From Cryomorphaceae bacterium (GTDB lineage: Bacteria > Bacteroidota > Bacteroidia > Flavobacteriales > Crocinitomicaceae): a DNA stretch of 18,236 bases. The notes below the pieces were generated by a model. That model was not told where the DNA came from, searched no databases, and worked only from the letters and a program-made list of their open reading frames with translations. Numbering within the stretch: position 1 is the first letter of the stretch; every line of letters starts with the position of its first letter. This document shows, piece by piece, positions 1-7,888 of this stretch. A program made the position numbers and the translations under genes. The stretch is taken from the NCBI GenBank assembly GCA_021298235.1, contig JAJTDX010000041.1, forward strand, positions 1 through 18,236, in the 5' to 3' direction.

Positions 1-1087
1 TGAAGGTCTTGGAGCATAAGTTTCGATACGTGATCAAGCCTCCCAAGACTTCTTTAGCTTCGGAGTCGGAATTAGAATATTCAAAGCAAATTGTTTTCGA
101 CAAGGCCTTAACAGCCACTTCATCTTTTCCGAACGTTTCCGAAACTGCTTTCATGTTCAACGCATCTGAAAATACAAGACCATTAAACTTCAATTGACCG
201 ATTAACAGGTCCTTAATGACTTTTTGAGAAAGGCTACTTGGCGTATTTTCCGCGTCTATCGCCGGAACATTCAAGTGGGCAACCATTACGCTTCCTACAC
301 CGGCTGAAATTCCTAGCTTAAATGGAACGAAATCACTTTTTTCGAGCTCAGTAATTGAACGGCTTACTGAAGGAAGCTCCAAGTGTGAATCCTTATCTGT
401 GTCACCATGTCCCGGGAAATGCTTTAAGCAAGACAAGATGCCTTCCTTTTCTGTCGCTCGAACAAATGCTGAGACATGTTCGGCCACCTTAGTTGGGTTT
501 TGTCCAAAAGAACGGTATCCGATCACAGGATTTTTTGGATCAGCGTTAACATCAGACACAGGGGAAAAAGAGACATGAATCCCTAAGTTTCGACACTCTT
601 GAGCCATCAGACGAGCTATGTTTGCAGTACAGGCAGTGTCATTCGCCGCTCCAAGGGTATAAGCATACGGAAAACGTTCTCCATCGAAAAGTCTCATATT
701 TGTTCCCCACTCTGCATCCATACCGACGAGAAGAGGTGTTTCGGAAATTTCATTAAGAGATTGAATGGCTTTTTTACAACTTTTTTTATCTCCCTGAAAG
801 AGAATTATTCCCCCAACTTTAGAATCGTGTACTAATTTCTTTGTTGCCTCAAATTGTTCTTCACTCTGATCAGGATAGACTGATACCATGAAAAACTGGG
901 CAATCTTTTCTTCAAGAGAAAGGTGTTGCAGCTGTACCTTCGCCCAACTTGACGGATCAGTTTCATTGTTTTGAATTTTCTCTACCTTCTTAAGAGTTAT
1001 TCCTTCACCATGCCCATCTGAAAAAGCAAAGGCCAGCATAACTGCCAAAGGCAAAGCAGCGAGCAGAATAAGAACATATGGTCTCAT
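1..1087 (-). CDS. Glycoside hydrolase family 3 N-terminal domain protein (exported, partial)
   Basis: An open frame runs from an ATG at 1087 without a stop to the left edge (about 362 residues). Residues 1-25 form a hydrophobic signal peptide or anchor, so the protein is exported. The body is a family-3 glycoside hydrolase barrel of the beta-N-acetylhexosaminidase (NagZ-like) type. KHFPGHGDTD at about residues 222-231 is the family's His/Asp acid-base loop, and SDALNM with Asp308 is the expected nucleophile. The likely role is cleaving N-acetylglucosamine-type linkages in peptidoglycan or other glycans outside the cytoplasm. In Bacteroidota such proteins are often about 950-1000 residues with a C-terminal beta-lactamase-like domain; that part would lie outside the window. 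Just after the nucleophile the usual AGND-like stretch is replaced by SKTICF (residues 330-335), which looks like a pair of compensating frameshifts. The family call is firm; the exact substrate is not. Confidence 0.9.
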   Translation of the reverse strand, partial: MRPYVLILLAALPLAVMLAFAFSDGHGEGITLKKVEKIQNNETDPSSWAKVQLQHLSLEEKIAQFFMVSVYPDQSEEQFEATKKLVHDSKVGGIILFQGDKKSCKKAIQSLNEISETPLLVGMDAEWGTNMRLFDGERFPYAYTLGAANDTACTANIARLMAQECRNLGIHVSFSPVSDVNADPKNPVIGYRSFGQNPTKVAEHVSAFVRATEKEGILSCLKHFPGHGDTDKDSHLELPSVSRSITELEKSDFVPFKLGISAGVGSVMVAHLNVPAIDAENTPSSLSQKVIKDLLIGQLKFNGLVFSDALNMKAVSETFGKDEVAVKALSKTICFEYSNSDSEAKEVLGGLITYRNLCSKTF

Positions 1088-1192
1088 AATACGAAGTTAA
1101 CTACTTCTTAAGAACGAATTTCACATTTTGTTGCCTGAATAATTCATTTGTGCTCCTTCAGTTCGTTTATTTTTGTGTAAAAATTTCAATAT
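1088..1192. promoter_or_regulatory. Divergent intergenic region
   Basis: This 105-base gap separates the leftward hydrolase from the rightward two-gene cassette, so it should hold both promoters. The plus-strand promoter is clear (entered separately). On the minus strand only a poor TAACTTCG (1092-1099) resembles the TAnnTTTG box, and it sits too close to the ATG to be convincing. The perfect 10-base palindrome TTCTTAAGAA lies at 1105-1114 and could bind a dimeric regulator, but a palindrome of this size can arise by chance. Confidence 0.4.
1147..1175 (+). promoter_or_regulatory. Bacteroidota-type promoter for the 1193-2650 cassette
   Basis: TTTG at 1147-1150 is followed after 17 bases by TATTTTTG at 1168-1175. 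This matches the known Bacteroidota sigma-factor pattern (TTTG or TTG near -33 and TAnnTTTG near -7, spaced about 17-23). The ATG at 1193 is 18 bases past the -7 box, giving a very short leader. No Shine-Dalgarno sequence is seen, as is common in this phylum; the leader is A/T rich. Confidence 0.65.
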
Positions 1193-1663
1193 ATGTCAGA
1201 AATAAACAATTCATTTTCATTTCACGGAGAAGAATCAGCCTTGAAAAGACTTCATGAAACCATAAAGAAGAAGCACATTGAGAAAAATAATCTAGAAATT
1301 TTCAATGAGAGATTTGAAACAAAAAATGATCTTGTCATTGCTTTTGACAGCTTCAATTCAGTGACTGAATTCGTAACTAAATTCAAAAAAATCGCCTTAA
1401 AGGAGAAAATTGATTTTTATTGCGTCATTACTGTTGGTTGGTATTTTGATGGTGATTATTACGTGTATACCTACAGTCACAAAGACGATTCACTTGGATT
1501 GTATGAACTTACGCCTGACATGAAAAACAAAGTAACGATACAAGATGAGTACACCTACGTTTTCAATGGGAAAGCGTATGATGACAGCTATGTGCCCGGA
1601 GAGCTCTTTCATGACATGATGAAATTTTTTCACGGAGAAAAAATCTTTCAGTTTCCTAAGTAA
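1193..1663 (+). CDS. Hypothetical protein, first gene of a two-gene cassette with a macro-like protein
   Basis: The 156-residue protein is not recognised. It has no signal peptide or membrane segment, so it is probably cytoplasmic. The N-terminal third is charged and helical (Lys/Glu-rich, about residues 15-45). A beta-rich core follows, containing the motif GWYFDGDYYVYTY (about residues 83-95), and the C-terminus is aromatic. The stop TAA at 1661-1663 is directly followed by the ATG of the next gene with no spacer, so the two are very likely translationally coupled and function together. The start follows the promoter at 1147-1175 by only 18 bases. I considered an ADP-ribosyltransferase because of the partner but see no R-S-E or H-Y-E triad that I can defend. 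Confidence 0.8.
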   Translation: MSEINNSFSFHGEESALKRLHETIKKKHIEKNNLEIFNERFETKNDLVIAFDSFNSVTEFVTKFKKIALKEKIDFYCVITVGWYFDGDYYVYTYSHKDDSLGLYELTPDMKNKVTIQDEYTYVFNGKAYDDSYVPGELFHDMMKFFHGEKIFQFPK

Positions 1664-2650
1664 ATGTGGTTTGAAAAACTGACCGGCTTTGAGGAAAAAA
1701 ATCCAGAGCAAGTCCGGAGCCTTTTAAATCATGAGGGTGAATTTCTTATATCTAAAGTAAATGGAGGGAAATTCGTAGCTGGACAGCTCATCACACCTAC
1801 TCTTTTTGAGCTCAGGTCCTGCTTGAAACCGGCAAGAGATTCTTCTCACATACGTGTAACCGAAATTGTCGGAAATATCCAGGAATTCCTATCCAGCTCT
1901 GAAAATGAGGGGGCTGTTTTTCAGGTAGCCTCGCAGTTTAATTTGCTGGAAATGTCCTCGCCTGACATTTCCCCTGAAATGGGAGTAGATCGATATGAAA
2001 ATGACCCCACCCAAGGTCCGGCGTGTGCCATTGCCTGTGGCGCAGGAACAATTTACCGCAATTATTTTATGGACTTGGGTACTCAAATTGGTCAAACAGA
2101 AAGAAGTCAATTCAATTGCCTTGAAGAAATAGAGAAATGCTTGGAAAATTATTGGGAATTTAAAAATGGGTACATTCTCTCCGACGAGAAGCGTCTTCAT
2201 CAATTTAATGAACTAATATCCAAACTTTCAATGAATGAATGCGATGAACTATTTTCAAAACTACGTGTAGGAATTCAAAAAAACACACAAGTAACTCTAA
2301 ATAAAGAACTTCAATTGGTAACTCAAATATTTTGTTCAGCGGTACCAATAAGCTACTCTAGATGTTCACATGATCTGTGGGAGGTTTTAGCCAAAGGAAT
2401 ACTCAAAGCAACCTATGAGTCAACTTTTTTAGCGGCATTGCAGAATTGTTCTCAAGGTAAGTCGAATAAATTGTTTCTCACCTATGTTGGTGCAGGCGCA
2501 TTTGGAAATCCGATCGAATGGGTCATCGATGCCATGGAACATTCGATTGCCAAGTACAAGGACTATCCTCTGGATGTTTTCATCGTAAGTTACAGACAAC
2601 CTAACATGCATACAGAAGAACTCTTACAAAGATTAAACAAGATTCTCTAA
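1664..2650 (+). CDS. Macro-domain-like (possible ADP-ribose-binding or -hydrolysing) protein
   Basis: This 328-residue soluble protein shows three blocks. Block 1 is AVFQVASQFNLLEM (residues 84-97), a hydrophobic strand ending in polar residues. Block 2 is TQGPACAIACGAGT with YRNYF (116-135). Block 3 is LTYVGAGAFGNP followed by a helix (272-283 onward). Macro-domain proteins of the PARG/TARG-like type have an early strand-Asn/Gln loop and a late G-x-G-x-FGN-P phosphate loop before a helix, so I infer a divergent macro fold that binds or cleaves ADP-ribose or a related nucleotide. An insertion-like helical region (about 150-215) separates blocks 2 and 3. The gene starts immediately after the upstream stop codon and shares its promoter. 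No catalytic residue can be assigned by eye. The fold is an inference; the coding call is firm. Confidence 0.6.
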   Translation: MWFEKLTGFEEKNPEQVRSLLNHEGEFLISKVNGGKFVAGQLITPTLFELRSCLKPARDSSHIRVTEIVGNIQEFLSSSENEGAVFQVASQFNLLEMSSPDISPEMGVDRYENDPTQGPACAIACGAGTIYRNYFMDLGTQIGQTERSQFNCLEEIEKCLENYWEFKNGYILSDEKRLHQFNELISKLSMNECDELFSKLRVGIQKNTQVTLNKELQLVTQIFCSAVPISYSRCSHDLWEVLAKGILKATYESTFLAALQNCSQGKSNKLFLTYVGAGAFGNPIEWVIDAMEHSIAKYKDYPLDVFIVSYRQPNMHTEELLQRLNKIL

Positions 2651-2733
2651 CTACAAACTTCTGTTATTTTGTCAGTAGTTTTTGTGTGGAATAATTGTTG
2701 ACAAGAAGTGAAGAAAAGGCCCTGAGAAAACAG

Positions 2734-2741
2734 TATTTTTG
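2734..2741 (+). promoter_or_regulatory. Possible -7 box upstream of mutL
   Basis: TATTTTTG matches TAnnTTTG exactly and ends 23 bases before the mutL ATG. No good TTG lies 17-23 bases upstream; the nearest (2698-2700) is 33 bases away. It is therefore a candidate only. The 114-base gap from 2651 to 2764 shows no terminator hairpin for the upstream cassette. Confidence 0.35.
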
Positions 2742-2764
2742 TTGTGTAAACAGTTATTTGCCGC

Positions 2765-4597
2765 ATGAGTGGAATCATAAAACTTCTTCCTGAACATATT
2801 GCAAACCAGATTGCTGCAGGCGAAGTTATTCAACGTCCAGCATCCGTTGTAAAAGAGCTGGTAGAGAATGCCATTGATGCCGGAGCAGATAAGATTCATG
2901 TAATTATTAAAGATGCCGGCAGAACACTTATCCAGGTCATAGATAATGGCAAGGGCATGGAAAAGTCTGATGCATTGCTTTGTTTTGAGCGTCACGCTAC
3001 AAGTAAAGTGAGCACAGCCGATGATTTGTTCGCATTGAAAACAAAAGGATTCCGTGGAGAAGCTTTGGCCTCGATTGCATCTATTTCGCATGTCAGCTTA
3101 AAAACGAAAACGAAAGTTTCGGAAGTCGGAACTTGGATCCTCATGGAAGGGAGCAAATTAATTTCCAACGAGGAATCTGTTTCGCCCCATGGCACGTCAA
3201 TTGAAGTTAAAAACTTGTTTTACAATGTTCCTGCGCGCAGGAACTTCCTTAAATCAGACAGCATCGAATTCGGACACATTCAAGATGAATTCGAACGAAT
3301 TGCATTGGCTCATCCGGAGTTGTCTTTTGTTCTTAAACACAATGATCAAGAGGTATTTCAACTCCTACCTGCTGTTCTTCGAAAACGCATCGTAGATCTT
3401 CTTGGAAAAAACAGCAACGACCGACTTGTTCCCGTTGAAGTGGAGACGGACATTGTGCGTATTATTGGTTATGTTGGAAAACCTGAATACTCTCGTAAAA
3501 CAAGAGGCGAACAATTTTTCTTCGTCAATAATCGGTTTTTTAAGGATGCCTACTTTAACAGTGCTGTGAATAAGGCATTTGATGGCTTGCTTCAACCTAA
3601 AATGTTCCCTTCCTATTTCCTATACCTCGAGTTGGATCCCTCAAAAATTGATGTAAACGTCCACCCTACTAAAACTGAGATAAAGTTTGAAGAAGATCGC
3701 TCGATCTATGCCATTCTGTTGAGCGGAATAAAACAAGGTCTGGGAAAATATAACATCTCACCAACACTTGATTTCGAACGGGAAATGGGATTCGACCTGC
3801 CACATTCAATGAAAGATAAACCAGCTGTCGAACCAGTCGTGACATTTGACCCAACTTACAACCCATTTCAAAGCACCACAAAAAACACGGGATCGGGAAT
3901 AAAGAGCGGTCAATCAGATGCGCTGAGAGCTCAAGGATTTGGAAATCAATCGCCAAGCACGGATGACTGGAGGAATTTTTACACCATTGAAGAAGAAGAT
4001 GTCTCCCAAACCGGAACCTTGGATCTTGAAGAAGATTCTGAACCTTTGAAAGGAGCAAAAATCATTAAAGGCACATACCTTTTCACCCCCTGTAAATCAG
4101 GATTGATGGTTATTCACATTGCAAGAGCGATGGAACGAATACTTTACGATGAGATAATTAATAAATTTATTTCCAACCCAATAAACTCTCAAAAACTTCT
4201 TTTTCCAATAAGTAGAGATTGCTCAAAAGAAGAGCTCAGGAGCTGGACAACGAACAGTACACTTTTACATAGGCTTGGATTCGAGAGTACAATTCAAGAA
4301 TCGCACATTGAAATTTCGGCGGTTCCCTCTATACTCGAGGAAAATTCGATTGATGATTGTCTGGACAGCTTGATTTCAACACTTTCATTCAAAGAAATCG
4401 ACAAAGGAGAAATTGCGCATGAATTGGTACGTTCAATTGCTGTTTCCTACTCAAAGAATTGTAAGCCTTCTGAAAATGAAAATGCGCTTCAAGACATTAT
4501 TGACAGGCTGTTTTCATGTGGAGAGCATGCCTATTCTCCATCAGGTAAAAAGATAATTAATACAATCTCTCTTGACGAGATTTCTCAAAAATTCTGA
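2765..4597 (+). CDS. mutL: DNA mismatch repair protein MutL
   Basis: MutL links mismatch recognition by MutS to strand removal. The 610-residue protein has the normal size. The GHKL ATPase motifs are intact: ELVENAIDAG (31-40, with catalytic Glu31 and Mg-binding Asn35), DNGKGM (60-65) and TKGFRGEAL (93-101). The N-terminal region is followed by a Ser/Thr/Asn-rich linker (about 350-430) and the C-terminal dimerisation domain. In endonuclease-active MutL proteins the C-terminal domain carries DQHAxxExxxxE; here the aligned stretch is HIARAMERILYD (451-462), so the Asp, Gln and His are replaced and only the first Glu (457) remains. The C-terminal end reads SCGEHAYSPSGKK instead of a Cys-Pro-His-type motif. 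This suggests a MutL without its own nicking activity, unless this is normal for the lineage. It heads a tight plus-strand gene cluster. Confidence 0.97.
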   Translation: MSGIIKLLPEHIANQIAAGEVIQRPASVVKELVENAIDAGADKIHVIIKDAGRTLIQVIDNGKGMEKSDALLCFERHATSKVSTADDLFALKTKGFRGEALASIASISHVSLKTKTKVSEVGTWILMEGSKLISNEESVSPHGTSIEVKNLFYNVPARRNFLKSDSIEFGHIQDEFERIALAHPELSFVLKHNDQEVFQLLPAVLRKRIVDLLGKNSNDRLVPVEVETDIVRIIGYVGKPEYSRKTRGEQFFFVNNRFFKDAYFNSAVNKAFDGLLQPKMFPSYFLYLELDPSKIDVNVHPTKTEIKFEEDRSIYAILLSGIKQGLGKYNISPTLDFEREMGFDLPHSMKDKPAVEPVVTFDPTYNPFQSTTKNTGSGIKSGQSDALRAQGFGNQSPSTDDWRNFYTIEEEDVSQTGTLDLEEDSEPLKGAKIIKGTYLFTPCKSGLMVIHIARAMERILYDEIINKFISNPINSQKLLFPISRDCSKEELRSWTTNSTLLHRLGFESTIQESHIEISAVPSILEENSIDDCLDSLISTLSFKEIDKGEIAHELVRSIAVSYSKNCKPSENENALQDIIDRLFSCGEHAYSPSGKKIINTISLDEISQKF

Positions 4598-4598
4598 C

Positions 4599-5357
4599 AT
4601 GTTCTCTTTTTTAAACAACATTCCACAAGTAACCAAAAATCTCCTCATTCTGAATGTGCTCACCTACATCGGAGCTCTTGTTTTTTCAGGAAAGGGAATT
4701 GATGTTTACGCCGTTCTCGGAACTCACTATCTGAATTCTCCCTTGTTCAAACCATTCCAGGTTATTACTTATATGTTCATGCACAGCTTGCATGATTTTA
4801 CACATATCCTTTTCAACATGCTTATCCTTGTTATGTTTGGTTCCCATCTCGAACGCATCTGGGGGCCAAAACGCTATTTCCTGTTTTATTTTGCATGTGG
4901 GTTCGGAGCCTTTTTACTCTACAACTCGATCGGTATGTACGAGATCTTCCAATTAAAACAAGAAATGCTTCAGCTTGGAATTGACGTAGAAGTAGTCAAC
5001 CACAAAATTCGTGAAGGCTATGTCAATCATATTATGTTTTCCTCCGAGGATGAGCATGTCGTTCTACAAAGGTATTATGACCTGTCTACTAGCACTATGG
5101 CCGGCGCTTCAGGGGCACTTTTTGGCATCATGGCTGGATTTGCTGTATTGTTCCCCAATACGGAACTTATGTTGTTATTCCCACCAATTCCAATTAAAGC
5201 GAAATATCTTATTGGTGCCTATTTACTTTTTGAAATCTACAACAGCCTTTACGCAGTAAATGACCATGTCGCACACCTTGCACATGTGGGTGGCGCTATT
5301 GTTGGGATCATACTTGTCCTCTTTTGGAGAAAAACAGACCGAAATAATTTTTGGTAA
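4599..5357 (+). CDS. Rhomboid family intramembrane serine protease (first of two)
   Basis: This is a 252-residue multi-pass membrane protease that cleaves membrane-spanning substrates within the bilayer. The catalytic serine is in GASGALFG (Ser171) and the catalytic histidine is in HLAHVGG (His229). An HDFTHILFNML segment corresponds to the conserved second-helix histidines. Between helices 3 and 4 there is a charged loop of about 55 residues (around 113-165), longer than in GlpG-like rhomboids. I chose the ATG at 4599, one base after the mutL stop; an in-frame upstream ATG at 4572 would extend into mutL and add nine unneeded residues. The next gene begins three bases after the stop. Substrates are unknown. 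Confidence 0.94.
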   Translation: MFSFLNNIPQVTKNLLILNVLTYIGALVFSGKGIDVYAVLGTHYLNSPLFKPFQVITYMFMHSLHDFTHILFNMLILVMFGSHLERIWGPKRYFLFYFACGFGAFLLYNSIGMYEIFQLKQEMLQLGIDVEVVNHKIREGYVNHIMFSSEDEHVVLQRYYDLSTSTMAGASGALFGIMAGFAVLFPNTELMLLFPPIPIKAKYLIGAYLLFEIYNSLYAVNDHVAHLAHVGGAIVGIILVLFWRKTDRNNFW

Positions 5358-5360
5358 ACT

Positions 5361-6269
5361 ATGAATACGGATAGAACATTTATTGACGACCTAAAACACC
5401 AAATGCGTTACGGCAGTGCGACAATTCGATTGATTATTATTAATTGTGCTGTTTTCCTAGTTCTCGGAATAATTGAGGTTCTAGCAAGGCTGTCCGGGAA
5501 TGAAGCAGGAATTCACCTGTTTCTATCTGATCTCGTTTCGCTTCATCCACAGCTTGATTATTTGTTGATTAGGCCGTGGGGATTAATCACGAGTATTTTT
5601 GTCCATTTCGACTTCATACACCTGTTGATGAACATGTTGTTCCTTTATTTTTCCGGACAAATGTTCGAATCCATCTTTGGTTCCAAACGTTTGATGTATA
5701 CCTACATATTTGGAGGACTGACAGGAAGTATCCTTGAGGTATTGGCTCATCTGATCTTTCCAGTAATTTCAGTCTCTCAAGCATCAGTCGTTGGTGCATC
5801 CGGAGCCATTATGGCCATATTCACTGCCCTCGCATTTTACCGGCCTAAGCTTAAAGTTAATCTTTTTGGAATCCTGCCTGTTCCAATGATCGTTCTGGCT
5901 GCTTTCTTTATCCTGAGCGATATATTCTCTCTCGGAAAATCGGATGGTACCGCTCACTTTGCACACCTTGGCGGGGTTTTGTTTGGAGCATTATCTATTC
6001 AAGGTTTGTATTCCAAAGGAAACATTGTCACCCGGATAATTTCATTTGTCGAAAATCTTCGTAGCCGTTTTAAAAGGGGGCCAAAACTGAAAGTTAAAAA
6101 AGGAGGTGCAACAAGAGGACCAGAATTCAAAAGCGACGAAGACTACAATCAGGAAAAGAAACAACGTCAGGAAAAAATTGATGCTATTCTGGATAAAATC
6201 TCAAAGTCAGGATATGATTCTCTCACAAAGGAAGAAAAGGACTTTCTATTTAACCAGAGCAATCGTTAA
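5361..6269 (+). CDS. Rhomboid family intramembrane serine protease with C-terminal soluble tail (second of two)
   Basis: This is a 302-residue membrane protease, a distant paralogue of the preceding gene. The dyad is Ser147 in GASGAIMA and His202 in HFAHLGG, with HLLMNMLF as the conserved helix-2 region. After the membrane domain comes a basic stretch (about 215-245) and a charged tail ending KISKSGYDSLTKEEKDFLF, which matches the short C-terminal domain (DUF6576-type) typical of Bacteroidota rhomboids encoded beside mutL. The stop codon at 6267-6269 is directly followed by the ATG of the next gene, so translation is probably coupled. Paired rhomboids of different lengths in one operon suggest different substrates. 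Confidence 0.94.
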   Translation: MNTDRTFIDDLKHQMRYGSATIRLIIINCAVFLVLGIIEVLARLSGNEAGIHLFLSDLVSLHPQLDYLLIRPWGLITSIFVHFDFIHLLMNMLFLYFSGQMFESIFGSKRLMYTYIFGGLTGSILEVLAHLIFPVISVSQASVVGASGAIMAIFTALAFYRPKLKVNLFGILPVPMIVLAAFFILSDIFSLGKSDGTAHFAHLGGVLFGALSIQGLYSKGNIVTRIISFVENLRSRFKRGPKLKVKKGGATRGPEFKSDEDYNQEKKQRQEKIDAILDKISKSGYDSLTKEEKDFLFNQSNR

Positions 6270-7406
6270 ATGCGAAACATTCTTCGGCATATCGTTCGAT
6301 TCAGAAATTGGTTAAAAGCAATCTCTTTTGTCTGTATTTTCGGTCTGCTATTGGCTTACCTTGCTCCTTTCGTTCATCCAAACACATTGAAGATATTGCC
6401 TTTTTTCGGGCTGGCATATCCAATTATTTTACTCTTCACTCTACTGCTTCTCTTGCTTTGGGGTATTCTACGCTCAAGGATGGCTTTCATTATCGGCGCT
6501 TCATTGCTCATTGGAGGTAAATTGCATTTCAGAATGCTTGCTGTTGGGTCTGAAAATGATGATGCCCCTGCTGATGTTTCGTGTCTGAAGGTGATGAGCT
6601 ACAATGTGAGACTTTTCGGCTTATACTCTTTTGATAAAGAAGAGCGCATGAAAAACAGAGATTCCATTTTCAGCTATATCCGTCGGGTTAATCCGGATGT
6701 CGCATGCTTTCAGGAGTTTTACCATCAGGATAAACCAACACCTTTTCCTACTCGTGATAAATTGATGGATGAAATTGGCTTCAAAGAATACCATGAACGG
6801 TACGCACACAAGCTGCGAGGTAGACAAAATTTTGGTGTTGCAATTCTCTCAAAATATCCAGTGATAGCCAAGGGAGATATTATTTTTGATACTCAAAATA
6901 AAAACGATTTTAACTACTGCATTTATGTAGATGTTTTAAAAGACAACGATACATTCCGAATCTACAATGTTCATTTGCAGTCGATCAAGCTGCAGCAAGA
7001 AGACTATTCTGTGTTCGACAAAGAAAACCTTTCAAAAAAAGAGTCCCCATCTATGATTCGATTACTGATAGATAAGCTTCGACTGGCTTACCCAAAACGC
7101 GCTGATCAAGCCAGAAAAGTTAGTGAACACATTGCCACTTGTCCTTATCCTTCAATAGTTTGTGGAGATTTTAACGATACTCCCCTCTCCTACACCTACA
7201 ATCAATTTAGCAGGCTTCTAAATGATGCCTACAGGTCCACCTCCTTTGGAATTGGTTCTACCTACGTTGGAAAAGTTCCGGCGGGAAGAATTGACTACAT
7301 CTTCTACTCAGATGGATTGAACGTAGCACGCTTCACTATTCAAAAAGAACCATACAGTGACCACAGGGCTGTTTCATGCAGTATTTATAGGGACACTTTA
7401 AAATAA
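6270..7406 (+). CDS. Endonuclease/exonuclease/phosphatase family protein, membrane-anchored
   Basis: The 378-residue protein starts with about three hydrophobic helices (residues 15-85), followed by a catalytic domain of the EEP (DNase I-like) superfamily. The diagnostic elements are present: MSYNVRLFG (Asn112), CFQEF (Glu149), a NVHLQS strand, CGDFND (Asp300, Asn302) and YSDHRAV (Asp364, His365). These residues form the metal-dependent phosphoesterase site. The domain probably faces the periplasm or outer side; the substrate could be a nucleic acid, a phosphoinositide-like lipid or another phosphoester and cannot be told from sequence. The gene abuts the rhomboid gene with no spacer and is part of the mutL cluster. 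Confidence 0.92.
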   Translation: MRNILRHIVRFRNWLKAISFVCIFGLLLAYLAPFVHPNTLKILPFFGLAYPIILLFTLLLLLLWGILRSRMAFIIGASLLIGGKLHFRMLAVGSENDDAPADVSCLKVMSYNVRLFGLYSFDKEERMKNRDSIFSYIRRVNPDVACFQEFYHQDKPTPFPTRDKLMDEIGFKEYHERYAHKLRGRQNFGVAILSKYPVIAKGDIIFDTQNKNDFNYCIYVDVLKDNDTFRIYNVHLQSIKLQQEDYSVFDKENLSKKESPSMIRLLIDKLRLAYPKRADQARKVSEHIATCPYPSIVCGDFNDTPLSYTYNQFSRLLNDAYRSTSFGIGSTYVGKVPAGRIDYIFYSDGLNVARFTIQKEPYSDHRAVSCSIYRDTLK

Positions 7407-7437
7407 TTTGGTATTTTTATCCCACACTCTATTAACC

Positions 7438-7887
7438 ATGAAACACGCACTACTAATTGTCCTTGCGACATTTCTATTCTTTTCATGTGGGAATAATGAC
7501 CGCAAGAAGCCCGTTCAAAACACGTCTTATGTTACGGACACAACAGAACTATTAATTGGAACATGGACACTGAATAAAGAGGTTTTCGAGGGCGAACGTA
7601 TCGTAGTCTGGTCAGGTAAACCTACTGTTCCTCAACTGGATTTTAAAAAGAATTCTTATTACCTCATGCTTGACAGGATCACCGATGAGAAAATCTCAAA
7701 AAATGGAATTCCGAGTATTCAGGAAAGGTACAAAGGACAGTATTCATTTAAGAATGGCATACTTACATTGAATCATATGGAAAAAGAGGAATCAGTGATG
7801 CAGGAATTCAAAATAGAACAGCTAAATTCGAGGATATTGATACTTGAGGATGTAAAGACCAAGAAAACAAGTCAGTATTCTAAATAA
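7438..7887 (+). CDS. Small lipoprotein, lipocalin-like
   Basis: This is a 149-residue protein with an N-terminal lipoprotein signal: MKHALLIVLATFLFFSC, with the acylated cysteine at position 17 followed by GNND. The mature part begins with a LIGTWTLNKE motif and ends in alternating beta-strand patterns (YSFKNGILTLN, FKIEQLNSRILIL), which is the layout of Bacteroidota lipocalin-like lipoproteins. It probably sits in the outer or inner membrane, and its ligand is unknown. The ATG at 7438 is preferred over an upstream in-frame TTG at 7408 because the signal peptide then begins at residue 1. The next gene starts one base after the stop. Confidence 0.85.
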   Translation: MKHALLIVLATFLFFSCGNNDRKKPVQNTSYVTDTTELLIGTWTLNKEVFEGERIVVWSGKPTVPQLDFKKNSYYLMLDRITDEKISKNGIPSIQERYKGQYSFKNGILTLNHMEKEESVMQEFKIEQLNSRILILEDVKTKKTSQYSK

Positions 7888-7888
7888 A

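Noticed and set aside
1193..1663. Toxin/antitoxin assignment for the two-gene cassette, with an ADP-ribosyltransferase toxin
   Set aside because: The 156-residue protein shows no defensible transferase triad, so the pairing is left as unknown plus macro-like.
2672..3091. Minus-strand open frame opposite the start of mutL
   Set aside because: It covers the conserved MutL ATPase region, and its Cys/Asn/Phe-rich translation looks like noise.
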